64,000 bases of DNA from an uncultured Oscillospiraceae bacterium. Lineage in GTDB: Bacteria > Bacillota_A > Clostridia > Oscillospirales > Acutalibacteraceae. The stretch lies in assembly GCA_910587995.1 (NCBI GenBank), contig CAJUNS010000005.1, positions 1-64,000 of the forward strand. Direction: 5' to 3'. The notes beneath the pieces were generated by a model. The model did no database searches, was not told the origin of the DNA, and saw only the letters and a list, made by a program, of their open reading frames with translations. Positions 1 to 8,413 of this stretch are shown piece after piece. A program made the translations under genes and the position numbers. Position 1 is the stretch's first letter. Each line of letters starts with the position of its first letter.

Positions 1-171
1 CCATTCGTTAGTTTAAGTATACCATACTTGTCTAACAAATGGGGGGCAGTTCAAACCGGCGGTCCTTTTATTTGGGGAATAGGCGGCTGCGGCGGAGATT
101 TCCATTTCTCCCAGAAAAAGGAAAAAGACCGCGCACCATACGCGCTCCCAGCCAAAAAACAAAAGCCCGCC

Positions 172-204
172 CCCTTTGCCCACTCCCGTTAAGCGGGCAA
201 AGGG
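172..204 (-). terminator. Hairpin, probable minus-strand terminator
   Basis: Ten-base-pair perfect arms, CCCTTTGCCC and GGGCAAAGGG, with a 13-nt loop. Read on the minus strand the stem is followed by GGCGGGCTTTTGTTTTTT, a T-rich tail as in intrinsic termination. No minus-strand gene precedes it closely, so its client is unclear. Confidence 0.4.
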
Positions 205-263
205 TTTGGAAGGTTCTTAGGAAACTTTTTTCCAAAATTTTTCTAAGCCGCCGGAGGCCCATG

Positions 264-358
264 TTGGGGAGTGTCCGTTTCGGAGAGGTTTTCGTGTTCC
301 CCCGCCCTACGGGCGGGGGAACACAGACGATTATCTCTGTGGTTGGGACACTTCCCAA
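264..358 (+). repeat. Palindromic MITE-like repeat, copy 1
   Basis: Inverted ends GGGAGTGTCC (267-276) and GGGACACTTCCC (345-356) enclose a perfect 14-bp stem GTGTTCCCCCGCCC (294-307) with loop TAC and arm 311-324. Flanks CATGTTG and AATGTTG match at 6 of 7 positions, as expected of a 7-bp target duplication. Same orientation as copies 3, 5 and 7. It abuts the promoter of the lipoprotein operon. Confidence 0.9.
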
Positions 359-371
359 TGTTGCGCAATGC

Positions 372-400
372 TTGACTTGATGCACCATCTATGGTATTCT
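372..400 (+). promoter_or_regulatory. Sigma-A promoter of lipoprotein-MBOAT operon
   Basis: TTGACT at 372-377, a 17-nt spacer, and TATTCT at 395-400 preceded by TGG (extended -10). It starts about 10 bases downstream of repeat copy 1 and lies 59 bases before the lipoprotein start. Confidence 0.65.
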
Positions 401-458
401 TATACTATATGCCGGTTTGTTCCGGCAAAATTTGCGTTGACAAAAGGATGGATCAAAA

Positions 459-998
459 TTGAAAAATTTCCTGCGATGCTTCCTCTTCCCCGCGGCTCTG
501 GCCCTGCTGGTCTCCCTTTCCGCCTGCGGCGGCAAGGAGAGCTCCTCCTCGGAGCCTACTCCCAGCCCTTCACCTGTGCCCAGCGCCTCGCCATCGGCTT
601 CACCCACAGCAGCGCCCAGCGCCTCCCCCACGGCCAAACCCACCCAAAAGCCGGAGTCAAAACCGGAATCCTCCGCTTCGGAGTCTCAGCAGGAGCCCGA
701 GAGCCCGGAGGAGGAGCCGGAGTATTCCGAGCCCGATCCTGTGGAAGAGCCCGACAGCCAGCCGGAGCCTGAACCCACTCCCGAACCGGAGCCCGAGCCG
801 GAAGAGCCCCAGGCAAATCCCTCGGACTTTATTAACCAGGACGTCAGCGCCCTGTACGCGGTCTTCGGCCAGCCCAACGGCGCCGACTATGGCCCCAGCT
901 GCCTGGGCAGCGGCGAGGATGGCGTGCTCTATTATGACAGCTTCACGGTGTATACCTACAAGGATGAAAGCGGCGAACGCATTCTGGACGTAGGGTAA
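459..998 (+). CDS. Pro/Glu-rich lipoprotein
   Basis: Probable surface lipoprotein of 179 residues. The N-terminus is a type II signal peptide with lipobox LSAC, so the mature protein should be lipid-anchored through Cys23. Residues 28-120 are low complexity, first Ser/Pro/Ala-rich and then Glu/Pro-rich with EPEPEP repeats; this resembles a wall-spanning spacer. Only about 55 C-terminal residues (from NQDVSALYAVFGQP) look folded, and I do not recognise that domain. The start is TTG at 459, preceded by AAAAGGA. The MBOAT gene begins 4 bases after the stop, so the two are likely co-translated; the lipoprotein may serve the acyltransferase, but that is inference. Confidence 0.8.
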   Translation: MKNFLRCFLFPAALALLVSLSACGGKESSSSEPTPSPSPVPSASPSASPTAAPSASPTAKPTQKPESKPESSASESQQEPESPEEEPEYSEPDPVEEPDSQPEPEPTPEPEPEPEEPQANPSDFINQDVSALYAVFGQPNGADYGPSCLGSGEDGVLYYDSFTVYTYKDESGERILDVG

Positions 999-1002
999 GG
1001 CT

Positions 1003-2397
1003 ATGGTATTCAGCTCCCCGGCCTTTTTGTTTGTTTTTCTGCCCGCCGCCTTTTTGCTGGAGCGGCTGGTGCCCAGCGTGAAGGGAAAAAACTTTTTCCT
1101 CACCCTGGCAAGCCTGCTCTTTTACGCTGTGGGCGAGCCCCTCTATGTGCTGCTGCTTTTGGCCTCGGTTTTGCTTAACTATGGGGCCGGCCGCCTGCTG
1201 ACGGTTCCGCGCCTGCCTCAAAAGCTGGTGCTGGGGCTGGCGGTGGCCTTAAACCTAGGCCTGCTCTCGGTGTTCAAGTACGCCGGTTTTGCCGTGGACG
1301 CCATGAACCGGCTGCTGGGGCTTTCTCTGCCTCTGCCGGGCATTGCGCTGCCCATTGGCATCTCCTTTTTCACCTTCCAGGGCCTCTCCTATGTGGTGGA
1401 CGTGTACCGGGACCGGTCCATGGTGAGCCGCAGCCTTTGGAAGCTGGCGCTGTATATCTCCTTCTTCCCCCAGCTGATCGCCGGGCCCATTGTGAAGTAT
1501 CACGATGTGAGCCTGCAAATCGACAGCCGGGCGGCCAGCCCCGCCCTGACCGCCGCGGGCGTGCGCCGGTTTATTCTGGGCCTCTCAAAAAAACTGCTGC
1601 TTTCCAACACGGTGGGCCAAATGGCAGACTTGGTGTTTACCGCTCCGGCGGCCCAGCTGGACGCCCGCTCCGCTTGGCTGGGGGCGCTGTGCTACATGCT
1701 TCAAATTTACTTCGACTTTTCCGGCTATTCCGATATGGCCATTGGGCTGGGGAAAATGTTTGGCTTCCACTTTTTGGAAAACTTCCAATACCCTTATGTC
1801 AGCGCCAGCATCAAGGAATTTTGGCGGCGCTGGCACATCTCCCTGTCCAGCTGGTTCCGGGACTACCTCTACATCCCCCTGGGCGGCAACCGCAAGGGAA
1901 AGCTGCGCACAGAGCTGAACAAGTGTCTGGTGTTTTTCTGCACCGGCCTCTGGCACGGGGCCTCCTGGAACTTTGTGCTGTGGGGGCTTTGGCACGGCGC
2001 CTTCATTATTTTGGAGGATCTGACCCCTGCCAAGCGCCGCCCGCCTAAGCCTCTGGCCCATCTTATCACACTGCTGGCCGTGCTGCTGGGCTTCGTGCTC
2101 TTCCGGGCGGACACCCTGCCCATTGCCGGAATGCTCTATGGGAAGATGTTCACAGGCTTTACGGCCACGGTCCAAAGCCAGGCCCTGCTGCGGGCCATGC
2201 TGACCCCCTATAATCTGTTTATTTTGGCGCTTTGCCTGGTCTTTTCCCTGCCCATTCTGCCCCGGCTGCGGGCTTGGGCTCAAAAGGGGCAGCTGCTGCG
2301 GGCTGGCTCCTATGTGGCGGCGGGGGTACTGTTTTTGCTGTGCGTGATGAATCTGGCCGGAAGCCAGTTCAATCCCTTTATCTATTTTCGATTCTAA
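1003..2397 (+). CDS. MBOAT family O-acyltransferase (AlgI/DltB-like)
   Basis: Integral membrane O-acyltransferase, 464 residues, which by family role moves an acyl group across the membrane onto a polysaccharide or wall polymer. Multiple hydrophobic segments run through the protein. The AlgI-type signature FWRRWHISLSSWFRDYLYIP and the LWHGASWNF segment with the catalytic His are both present, so the enzyme looks intact. AlgI-type proteins normally sit beside an SGNH/AlgX-like transferase; none is here, and the only partner is the lipoprotein immediately upstream. The acceptor is unknown. DltB is unlikely because no dltA, dltC or dltD is near. Confidence 0.88.
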   Translation: MVFSSPAFLFVFLPAAFLLERLVPSVKGKNFFLTLASLLFYAVGEPLYVLLLLASVLLNYGAGRLLTVPRLPQKLVLGLAVALNLGLLSVFKYAGFAVDAMNRLLGLSLPLPGIALPIGISFFTFQGLSYVVDVYRDRSMVSRSLWKLALYISFFPQLIAGPIVKYHDVSLQIDSRAASPALTAAGVRRFILGLSKKLLLSNTVGQMADLVFTAPAAQLDARSAWLGALCYMLQIYFDFSGYSDMAIGLGKMFGFHFLENFQYPYVSASIKEFWRRWHISLSSWFRDYLYIPLGGNRKGKLRTELNKCLVFFCTGLWHGASWNFVLWGLWHGAFIILEDLTPAKRRPPKPLAHLITLLAVLLGFVLFRADTLPIAGMLYGKMFTGFTATVQSQALLRAMLTPYNLFILALCLVFSLPILPRLRAWAQKGQLLRAGSYVAAGVLFLLCVMNLAGSQFNPFIYFRF

Positions 2398-2429
2398 AAA
2401 ACGCATAACCGCCCTGCCACAAGCAAAGC

Positions 2430-2485
2430 TATAGTAAACGCACTTGAAAATCGGTAAATACCTCTTTTGAACTGCGTTAACTGTA
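2430..2485 (+). repeat. Second MITE family, internally deleted copy
   Basis: Starts TATAGTAAACGCACTTGAAAA and ends CTTTTGAACTGCGTTAACTGTA. These are the same terminal sequences as the element at 12405-12521, but the central hairpins are missing, leaving 56 bp instead of 117. It lies between the MBOAT and mrp genes. Confidence 0.75.
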
Positions 2486-2620
2486 AAACCGGACGCCCAC
2501 TAACCGAAAAGAAAAAGCCCCGGCGTGGAGCGTCTTCTTTCGAAGACCTTCCTAAGCTGCCGGAGGCATGTTACTGCTTTCAATATCCTAAACTATATAC
2601 GCAAAGGAGAAAATAAACCC

Positions 2621-3466
2621 ATGAGCGAAAATTGCACCCACGACTGCTCCACCTGCGGGGCGGACTGCCCCTCCCGCCAGGAGGGAGCCAACGGCGCGCC
2701 TGAAAGCATGCTGGAAAAACTGAATGATTTCAGCGCGGTCAAAAAAGTGATTGGCGTTGTCAGCGGCAAGGGGGGCGTGGGCAAATCCCTGGTCACCTCT
2801 CTGCTGGCCACCAGCCTGCGCCGCCGGGAGGATTCCGTGGCTATTCTGGACGCGGACATTACCGGTCCCAGCATCCCCAAATGCTTTGGCCTTAAAGGCA
2901 TGGCCACGGCCGATGAGAAGGGCATCTACCCCCGGGAGACAAAGACCGGCATCAAAGTAATGAGCATCAACCTGCTGCTGGACGAGGAGACCGCCCCTGT
3001 GGTGTGGCGCGGCCCGGTCATCGCCGGGGCCATTAAGCAGTTCTGGGGCGATGTGGTTTGGGGCGATGTGGACTATATGTTTGTGGATATGCCTCCCGGT
3101 ACCGGTGATGTGCCCCTGACGGTGTTTCAGTCCCTGCCTGTGGATGGGCTGATCATTGTCACCTCGCCCCAGGAGCTGGTGGGGATGATCGTCTCCAAGG
3201 CCGTGGAGATGGCCAAGCTGATGGAGGTTCCCGTGCTGGGGCTGGTGGAGAACATGAGCTACTTTAAGTGCCCGGACTGCGGCAAGGAGCTGCGGGTTTT
3301 TGGGGAAAGCCACCTGGACGAAGTCGCCGCCAAGTACAGCCTGCCGGTGCTGGCCCGCCTGCCCATGGATCCCACCCTGGCCTCCGCCTGCGACCGGGGT
3401 GTCATCGAGCTCTTCGAGGGCGATTGGCTGGAATCTACCGCCGATTTGATCGAGGGCCTGGAATAA
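2621..3466 (+). CDS. mrp: Mrp/NBP35-type Fe-S cluster carrier ATPase
   Basis: P-loop NTPase of the Mrp/NBP35 (ApbC) family, 281 residues, which binds and delivers [4Fe-4S] clusters to apo-proteins in the cytoplasm. The Walker A loop is GKGGVGKS near residue 50, with the deviant-Walker Lys, and the Mrp-specific CxxC (FKCPDCGKE) lies near residue 210. The N-terminus carries CTHDCSTCGADC, a Cys cluster typical of the NBP35-like subset. I chose ATG 2621 because AAAGGAG sits 12 bases before it; an in-frame extension to 2525 has no such site. Monocistronic: a strong terminator follows at 3479. Confidence 0.93.
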   Translation: MSENCTHDCSTCGADCPSRQEGANGAPESMLEKLNDFSAVKKVIGVVSGKGGVGKSLVTSLLATSLRRREDSVAILDADITGPSIPKCFGLKGMATADEKGIYPRETKTGIKVMSINLLLDEETAPVVWRGPVIAGAIKQFWGDVVWGDVDYMFVDMPPGTGDVPLTVFQSLPVDGLIIVTSPQELVGMIVSKAVEMAKLMEVPVLGLVENMSYFKCPDCGKELRVFGESHLDEVAAKYSLPVLARLPMDPTLASACDRGVIELFEGDWLESTADLIEGLE

Positions 3467-3478
3467 GGGAAATAGAGA

Positions 3479-3507
3479 AATCCCCCCAAACTTGGGGGGA
3501 TTCTTTT
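3479..3507 (+). terminator. Rho-independent terminator of mrp
   Basis: AATCCCCCC, loop AAACT, GGGGGGATT, followed by CTTTT. It begins 13 bases after the mrp stop. Confidence 0.9.
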
Positions 3508-3578
3508 CTGCTATTCTGCAGCCTGGGCGATATCTGTTCAGGCAGGCCCCCTCCCGGTGCGGCTGCTGTCAAGGCCTC

Positions 3579-4607
3579 TCAAGCGTCAAGCTTCCACTTC
3601 AGCACCTCGCCGGTTTGGGCGTCGATTTCACATTCGTACTCGGACCAGCCATTGCGCAGCTCGATTTCATAAATCAGCCGCCCATCCTCCCGCTCCAGTT
3701 CGCACTTGACTACCACGCTGCCACTGGGCGCCTTGGCCAAAGCGGCCTCTTGAGCCTGGGCCGCTGTAAGGCTGGCGCCTGGGGCTGGGGTGTTTTCAGG
3801 CCCCAGCTGGCGGTGGGAATAGGACCGGATGGCCCCTGTGGTCACATCCACATCGTACTCATAGGCCATATCTCCATAGACGAATTCAATCTCATACTCG
3901 TTGTCCTCTCTGTCCAGCTGGGACTTAGTGAAGGTTACATCATTCGCAGCCAGCCCCGCATGATCCAGGGCAATTTTCTTGGCGCTCTCTAAGGTGAGCG
4001 TCAGGTCTGGCCCAGTGGTAGGACCAGGCTGGTACACATTACTTACGCTGAAGCCGTTGATGCCGCCCAGGGCGTCCACATGGACCTCATACTTTTTGCC
4101 GCCGCAGAGGAACTCCACCTCATACTCCCGGTCTTCCACGTCCAGCTCGGCCGTGGCCAGAGACATTTCACCCTGAGCCCCGTTCTCCATGGCGTACTGC
4201 TTGGCGTTCCGGATGGCCTGAGCCTCGGTGATCATCCCACCTCCCCAGGGTGCGTCCACCAGCGGGCCCGGGTCCGTGGGCTGGGGCTCAAACGAAGGGT
4301 CCGGGGCGGGTGCGGCTTCCGCCGTCACCTTGGCGGTGCGGGTGGCGGCGTCATAGTCCACCTGCATGCCCGCCGCCTCGCACAGGGCCCGAATGGGCGC
4401 GTAGGTAGTGCCCTCATAGGTAAAAACCGGCACCGGGCGGCCATTTGCGTCCTTGGGGGTGAATGCCTGGCCATTAAACTCCACATTGATGCTGTCGTTA
4501 ATGGTGATGTTCCGGTTGGCCCCCCAAACCTGAAGGCCGATTCCAGCCGCCAACAGGCAGCAGAGAAAACCGCTAAGAAAACCCACATAAAACTTTTTGT
4601 GCTTCAT
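3579..4607 (-). CDS. Secreted protein with copper-amine-oxidase-like N domain and three PepSY repeats
   Basis: Exported or membrane-anchored protein of 342 residues. A basic N-terminus and a hydrophobic stretch (residues 8-28) form a signal peptide or anchor. Residues about 33-93 match the stalk-like domain of Cu_amine_oxidN1 proteins (TYAPIRALCEAAGMQVDYD). Three PepSY-type repeats follow, each starting with a helix (ITEAQAIRNAKQYA, LTLESAKKIALDHAG, LTAAQAQEAALAKA) and ending with a YE(V/C)(D/H)VD-like strand. PepSY domains are thought to inhibit or bind peptidases, but the role here is unknown. An AGGAGGG site sits 6 bases before the start. It is the last gene on this strand before the mrp terminator. 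Confidence 0.82.
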   Translation of the reverse strand: MKHKKFYVGFLSGFLCCLLAAGIGLQVWGANRNITINDSINVEFNGQAFTPKDANGRPVPVFTYEGTTYAPIRALCEAAGMQVDYDAATRTAKVTAEAAPAPDPSFEPQPTDPGPLVDAPWGGGMITEAQAIRNAKQYAMENGAQGEMSLATAELDVEDREYEVEFLCGGKKYEVHVDALGGINGFSVSNVYQPGPTTGPDLTLTLESAKKIALDHAGLAANDVTFTKSQLDREDNEYEIEFVYGDMAYEYDVDVTTGAIRSYSHRQLGPENTPAPGASLTAAQAQEAALAKAPSGSVVVKCELEREDGRLIYEIELRNGWSEYECEIDAQTGEVLKWKLDA

Positions 4608-4740
4608 TTTGTTCCCTCCTAAGTTTATTCTTAATAGAAAGCTTCTTGGGGAGACGAAGAGAGGGGGCTTTAAAGGTCCTTTTGGAAAGCATAGGAGATC
4701 CCCCTGCCGCCTTTGTAACCTCTCCTGCCGCGCGCGGCGC

Positions 4741-5262
4741 TTATGGAATGGCTGGCACGTTCAGCAGCGCCTCAAAGGCCAGCCGCTCCGCCCCGTCCTC
4801 CAAATGGATAACGCCCCGGTAGGAAAAGCCATTCTTTTCCATTACCCGCCGCATGGGCTGGTTGTCCCGGTGGGTGTCGCCCCGCAGGATGAACACGCCC
4901 CGCTGGACCGCCTGGCGCTTCAATTCATCGAAGAACAGCCCTGCCGCCCCCCGGCCCTTCACCTGGTTCGATACCGCCACCCGGTGCAGGTAGCCGTAAT
5001 CTCCCTGGCCCTGCCAGTTTCCTTGCTCTATCACCCGGTAGGTGGGCTCTTCCCCAAAGGCGATGCAGGCTGTTCCCAGAACCTGCCCGGCCTCTTCCAG
5101 CACATAGGCTGTGCCCGCCGCCACGTCCCGGGCCGCGTCCTCCCTGTTGGGGTAGCCATCCTGCCACTGGTCCACCCCAGCGGCCTTTAGGGCCGCACGG
5201 GCTTGGTCAAACAACGCCGCCATGGCTTCCACATCTGCGGCGCCGGCCTTTCGCAGCTTCAT
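4741..5262 (-). CDS. GNAT family N-acetyltransferase
   Basis: Cytoplasmic acetyl-CoA-dependent acyltransferase of 173 residues, a full-length single GNAT domain. The acetyl-CoA loop region is HRVAVSNQVKGRGAAGLFFDEL (residues about 91-112), and the typical C-terminal N-x-x-(M)-x-x-x-x-x-x-x-GF element appears as NQPMRRVMEKNGFSY. The substrate is not predictable. The start lies 3 bases after the clpE stop, so the two genes should be co-transcribed. Confidence 0.85.
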   Translation of the reverse strand: MKLRKAGAADVEAMAALFDQARAALKAAGVDQWQDGYPNREDAARDVAAGTAYVLEEAGQVLGTACIAFGEEPTYRVIEQGNWQGQGDYGYLHRVAVSNQVKGRGAAGLFFDELKRQAVQRGVFILRGDTHRDNQPMRRVMEKNGFSYRGVIHLEDGAERLAFEALLNVPAIP

Positions 5263-5265
5263 ATT

Positions 5266-7560
5266 TCAGATCGCCTCCAATTGCAGCTCGCCCCCGGCCG
5301 CGGTCAGTGCCACGCCGGAGACCGCCCCCTCGCCCCGCTCCACCAGCAGGGAGGCAATGCGGTCCTCCACCTCCCGGCGGATGTGATTGCGCAGGTCCCG
5401 GGCCCCGGACTTGCCGCCCAAGGACTTCTCCGCCAACAAGGCGCAGGCCTCGCCGGTGTAGCGGAACCCGATCCCCTTTTCTTCCAGGGACTCCACATAT
5501 TCGTCCAGCATCAGCTGGGCAATGGCCCGGTAATCGGCCTCGTCCAGGGGGCGGAAGACGACAATTTCATCAATGCGGCTTAAAAATTCCGGCCGCAGGA
5601 AATCGCTTAGGGCTTTCATCACCTTTTCCCGGCTCAGGTCCCCGGTGGACTTGGCAAAGCCCAGGGCCCCCTCCTTCCGGTCGCTGCCCGCGTTGGAGGT
5701 CATGACGATCACCGTGTTTTCAAAGCTCACGGAACGCCCATGGGCATCGGTGATGCGGCCCTCGTCCAGAATTTGCAGCAAAATATTCATCACATCCGGG
5801 TGGGCCTTCTCGATCTCATCAAACAACAGCACCGAGTAGGGCCGGCGGCGCACCTTTTCCGTCAGCTGGCCGGCCTCGTCGTAGCCAATGTAGCCCGGCG
5901 GGGAGCCGATGATTTTGGACACGGAGTGCTTCTCCATAAACTCCGACATGTCCAGCCGGATAAGGGTCTCCGGGGTGTCGAACAGCTCTTGAGAGAGCAC
6001 CCGCACCAGCTCGGTTTTGCCCGTGCCCGTGGGGCCCACAAAGATGAAGGAGGCCGGCCTGCGCCGGGGGCTTACCTGCACCCGGCTGCGGCGCACAGCG
6101 GCGGAAACCGCCTTGACCGCCTCGTCCTGGCCGATGATCTTTTGCGACAGAACCGTTTCCAGCCCAGCCAGCTTTTGCAGGTCTCCCGACTCGATTTTAG
6201 CCGCCGGAATGCCCGTCCACAGCTCAATGACATAGGCCAGGTCCCGCTCTTCCACCGGGGCGAAGACGCCCTGGCCCCGCAGGCGGTCCAGACCCTCCTC
6301 CAAGGTGGCGATGCGGTAATGGGTCTTTGCCAGCTCTTCATAGTCCACGGAGACCAAACTGGGGTTGGAGAGGTCCTGTTCCCGCACCCGCTCCCGGTTC
6401 AGGCTCGTCTCCATCTCGTCATATTCTTCCAGGCGCTTGTTCCGCAGGGCGGCGCAGGCGCAGGCCTCGTCCAGCAGGTCAATGGCCTTGTCGGGCAGGC
6501 AGCGGTCGTTGATGTACCGCTCGGCCAGCACCACCATGCGCCGGGCCATCTCCGGCGAAACCGTAACCCGGTGGTACTCTTCATAGTAGCCCTTGATGCC
6601 CAAAATCACCTCTACCGCGTCCTCAATGGAGGGCTCGCTGACGGTGATGGGCTGGAAGCGGCGCTCCAGGGCCGCGTCTTTTTCAATGTATTTCCGGTAC
6701 TCGTTAAAGGTGGTGGCGCCAATCACCTGAATCTCTCCCCGAGACAGGGCGGGCTTCAGAATGTTGGCGGCGCTCATGCTGCCCTCCGCGTCGCCAGAGC
6801 CCACCAGGTTGTGGACCTCGTCGATGAAGAGAATCACATTGCCATCCGCCTTCACCTCATCGATGAGCCCCTTGATGCGGCTCTCAAACTGGCCCCGGAA
6901 CTGCGTGCCTGCCACCAAAGCGGTCAGGTCCAGCAGCTGAATCTCCTTTTCCCGCAGCTTGGCGGGCACATCGCCCCGCACAATGCGCTGGGCCAAGCCC
7001 TCGGCCACGGCGGTTTTGCCCACGCCGGGTTCGCCGATCAGGCAGGGATTGTTCTTGGTCCGGCGGGAGAGGATCTGGATAGCCCGCTGAATCTCCTTCT
7101 CCCGGCCCACAATGTTGTCCAGCTCTCCCCGCCGGGCCCGTCCGGTCAGGTCGGTGCAGAAGTTCTGGATGTGCTTGCGCTTCTTTTTGTGAGGGTTTTC
7201 CCGGCGCTCCCGGACGTTCTGGCCCTGGTAGCCGCCACTTTGGCCCCCCAGCATCATGCCGTTGGGCAAAGTGGCCGCCCCGCCAGGGGAGAAAAGCCCA
7301 GCGGCCTCTTCCCCAGCCTCCTGGGCGTCCATCTGCATCATCTGGGTCATCTGCTCCGTGGCTTCTTGAAACTCCTCCTCGGTCATGCCGGTCTGGCGCT
7401 TGAGGGTGTCAATCATATTATCCATCAGGTCGTTCACGGGCTTGATTCCCAGCTCTTTGGCGCATACAAAGCAATAGCCCTTTATATCCTTGCTGTCGGC
7501 CGTTTGGGAAACAAACACCGTGGCGGGCCGCTTGTGGCATCTGGTACACAGCATCATCAT
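5266..7560 (-). CDS. clpE: ClpE-type AAA+ unfoldase with N-terminal zinc finger
   Basis: ATP-dependent protein unfoldase of 764 residues, the HSP100 partner of ClpP in protein quality control. The N-terminus has a C4 zinc finger (Cys5, Cys8, Cys30, Cys33) that distinguishes ClpE from ClpC and ClpB. A linker rich in Met/Gln follows, then AAA domain 1 (Walker A GEPGVGKT, Walker B LFIDEVHNL), a short middle region, and AAA domain 2 (GPTGTGKT, LLFDEIEKAH). The start is the first of three ATGs behind GGGAGGA. The promoter is at 7677-7682 with a hairpin in the leader. No CtsR-type heptamer repeats (GGTCAAA) are visible upstream, so heat-shock control may differ from Bacillus. Confidence 0.93.
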   Translation of the reverse strand: MMMLCTRCHKRPATVFVSQTADSKDIKGYCFVCAKELGIKPVNDLMDNMIDTLKRQTGMTEEEFQEATEQMTQMMQMDAQEAGEEAAGLFSPGGAATLPNGMMLGGQSGGYQGQNVRERRENPHKKKRKHIQNFCTDLTGRARRGELDNIVGREKEIQRAIQILSRRTKNNPCLIGEPGVGKTAVAEGLAQRIVRGDVPAKLREKEIQLLDLTALVAGTQFRGQFESRIKGLIDEVKADGNVILFIDEVHNLVGSGDAEGSMSAANILKPALSRGEIQVIGATTFNEYRKYIEKDAALERRFQPITVSEPSIEDAVEVILGIKGYYEEYHRVTVSPEMARRMVVLAERYINDRCLPDKAIDLLDEACACAALRNKRLEEYDEMETSLNRERVREQDLSNPSLVSVDYEELAKTHYRIATLEEGLDRLRGQGVFAPVEERDLAYVIELWTGIPAAKIESGDLQKLAGLETVLSQKIIGQDEAVKAVSAAVRRSRVQVSPRRRPASFIFVGPTGTGKTELVRVLSQELFDTPETLIRLDMSEFMEKHSVSKIIGSPPGYIGYDEAGQLTEKVRRRPYSVLLFDEIEKAHPDVMNILLQILDEGRITDAHGRSVSFENTVIVMTSNAGSDRKEGALGFAKSTGDLSREKVMKALSDFLRPEFLSRIDEIVVFRPLDEADYRAIAQLMLDEYVESLEEKGIGFRYTGEACALLAEKSLGGKSGARDLRNHIRREVEDRIASLLVERGEGAVSGVALTAAGGELQLEAI

Positions 7561-7612
7561 AAATATCCTCCCTATTCGCCAGCCGCGGGGGCCGGTCCAA
7601 CTATCCTGAGAA

Positions 7613-7640
7613 GGGGAACACGGGCAATCCCGCGTTCCCC
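7613..7640 (-). promoter_or_regulatory. Hairpin in the clpE 5' leader
   Basis: Arms GGGGAACACGGG (7613-7624) and CCCGCGTTCCCC (7629-7640) around loop CAAT, with one internal mismatch. It lies between the promoter and ribosome site of clpE and has no T-run, so it looks more like a leader structure or operator than a terminator. Confidence 0.5.
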
Positions 7641-7676
7641 TGGAACCTACCGCAGCCGTTCTGGCATTCCGCCAAT

Positions 7677-7682
7677 ATTATA
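7677..7682 (-). promoter_or_regulatory. Extended -10 promoter of clpE
   Basis: On the minus strand TGGTATAAT, a full extended -10 element. No good -35 hexamer is seen 17 bases upstream, as is common with extended -10 promoters. Confidence 0.55.
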
Positions 7683-7748
7683 CCACGAATGTACCGTCAT
7701 TTCATTAACAGCTTTTTAACATTTCTCTTCCGCCAGTGGTTTTTCTGG

Positions 7749-8408
7749 CTAGAAAAGCAGGTTTTGGGGTGAAAAAGGGCTGATTTCGCCCTGGGCAATC
7801 CAATAAACGCTCCCCACCGGCGTGATTTCCTCCCCGGCCGCAAAAATGGCGCTGTTGTCCTCCATGGCGCAAATGGGCAGTTCCATGGAGATGGACAGCA
7901 AAAGGGACAGCAGCGCCTGGTCCCCCGGTACAAAGTGAGGCTTGACCGTAATGCCGGCCAAGCCCAGGCCCTCATAGGGAACCGGCGATTCCTTGGTATC
8001 CAGGGAGCGCTTGGCCATGTTAATCGCCCCCGCGCTGACGCCCAGCACCGCCGAAGCGGAATCCCATATCGCCGCGTCCAGGCCCGCGTCCCGAATCAGC
8101 TTCATTTGCAGCCCAGGGTGCCCTCCCATGAGAAACACGCAGGAGGCCTCCCGAACCAGCCGCGCGGCCCTTTCGGGCTCCATCCGCCTGTCCACCACAT
8201 GGCGCTGGGAAAAATCCATGCCATATTCCAAAAACATCTCATACATGCCAGCGGAGTCGCTGTCGTTTCTCCTGTAATCCTCCGGCCACGCGCTGACAAA
8301 AACCAAACTCTCCCGGCATGCCATGCCTCTGGCAAGGCGCCCGGCCACAGAGCGGGGAAAACGGCGGCTGGGAAAGCCGCTGAAAAACCCCAGCAGACGC
8401 CGCTCCAT
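7749..8408 (-). CDS. Peptidase E-like (S51) / type 1 glutamine amidotransferase-like hydrolase
   Basis: Cytoplasmic hydrolase of the dipeptidase E (S51) family, 219 residues. The nucleophile elbow is GVSAGAINM with Ser as the likely catalytic residue, and the preceding CVFLMGGHPG segment matches the family's FxGG motif. A histidine in KPHFVPGDQ could complete the triad. I chose ATG 8408; longer in-frame ORF sequence upstream overlaps pgsA and is a shadow. It starts 5 bases after the pgsA stop, so the two form an operon. Confidence 0.8.
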   Translation of the reverse strand: MERRLLGFFSGFPSRRFPRSVAGRLARGMACRESLVFVSAWPEDYRRNDSDSAGMYEMFLEYGMDFSQRHVVDRRMEPERAARLVREASCVFLMGGHPGLQMKLIRDAGLDAAIWDSASAVLGVSAGAINMAKRSLDTKESPVPYEGLGLAGITVKPHFVPGDQALLSLLLSISMELPICAMEDNSAIFAAGEEITPVGSVYWIAQGEISPFSPQNLLF

Positions 8409-8413
8409 GCGCC

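Larger units (their letters stand above)
1..458. other. Intergenic region, no gene
   Basis: I see no convincing gene here. It holds a long hairpin (172-204, arms CCCTTTGCCC/GGGCAAAGGG) that is followed by T-runs on the minus strand, the first copy of the ~90-bp palindromic repeat (264-358), and the promoter of the lipoprotein-MBOAT pair (372-400). Near position 10-20 a TATGGTATACT sequence on the minus strand could be a -10 region for a gene beyond the window edge. Confidence 0.6.

Noticed and set aside
39..388. Overlapping open frames on both strands near the window start
   Set aside because: They run through the palindromic repeat and a hairpin, have no ribosome site and code for Arg/Pro-rich sequence; they are products of GC-rich DNA.
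657..1103. Minus-strand frame of 148 codons opposite the lipoprotein
   Set aside because: It mirrors the repetitive Pro/Glu codons of the real gene and has no start signal.
5740..7719. 659-codon plus-strand frame opposite clpE
   Set aside because: A shadow of clpE codon bias; the sequence is low-information and clpE has all family motifs on the minus strand.
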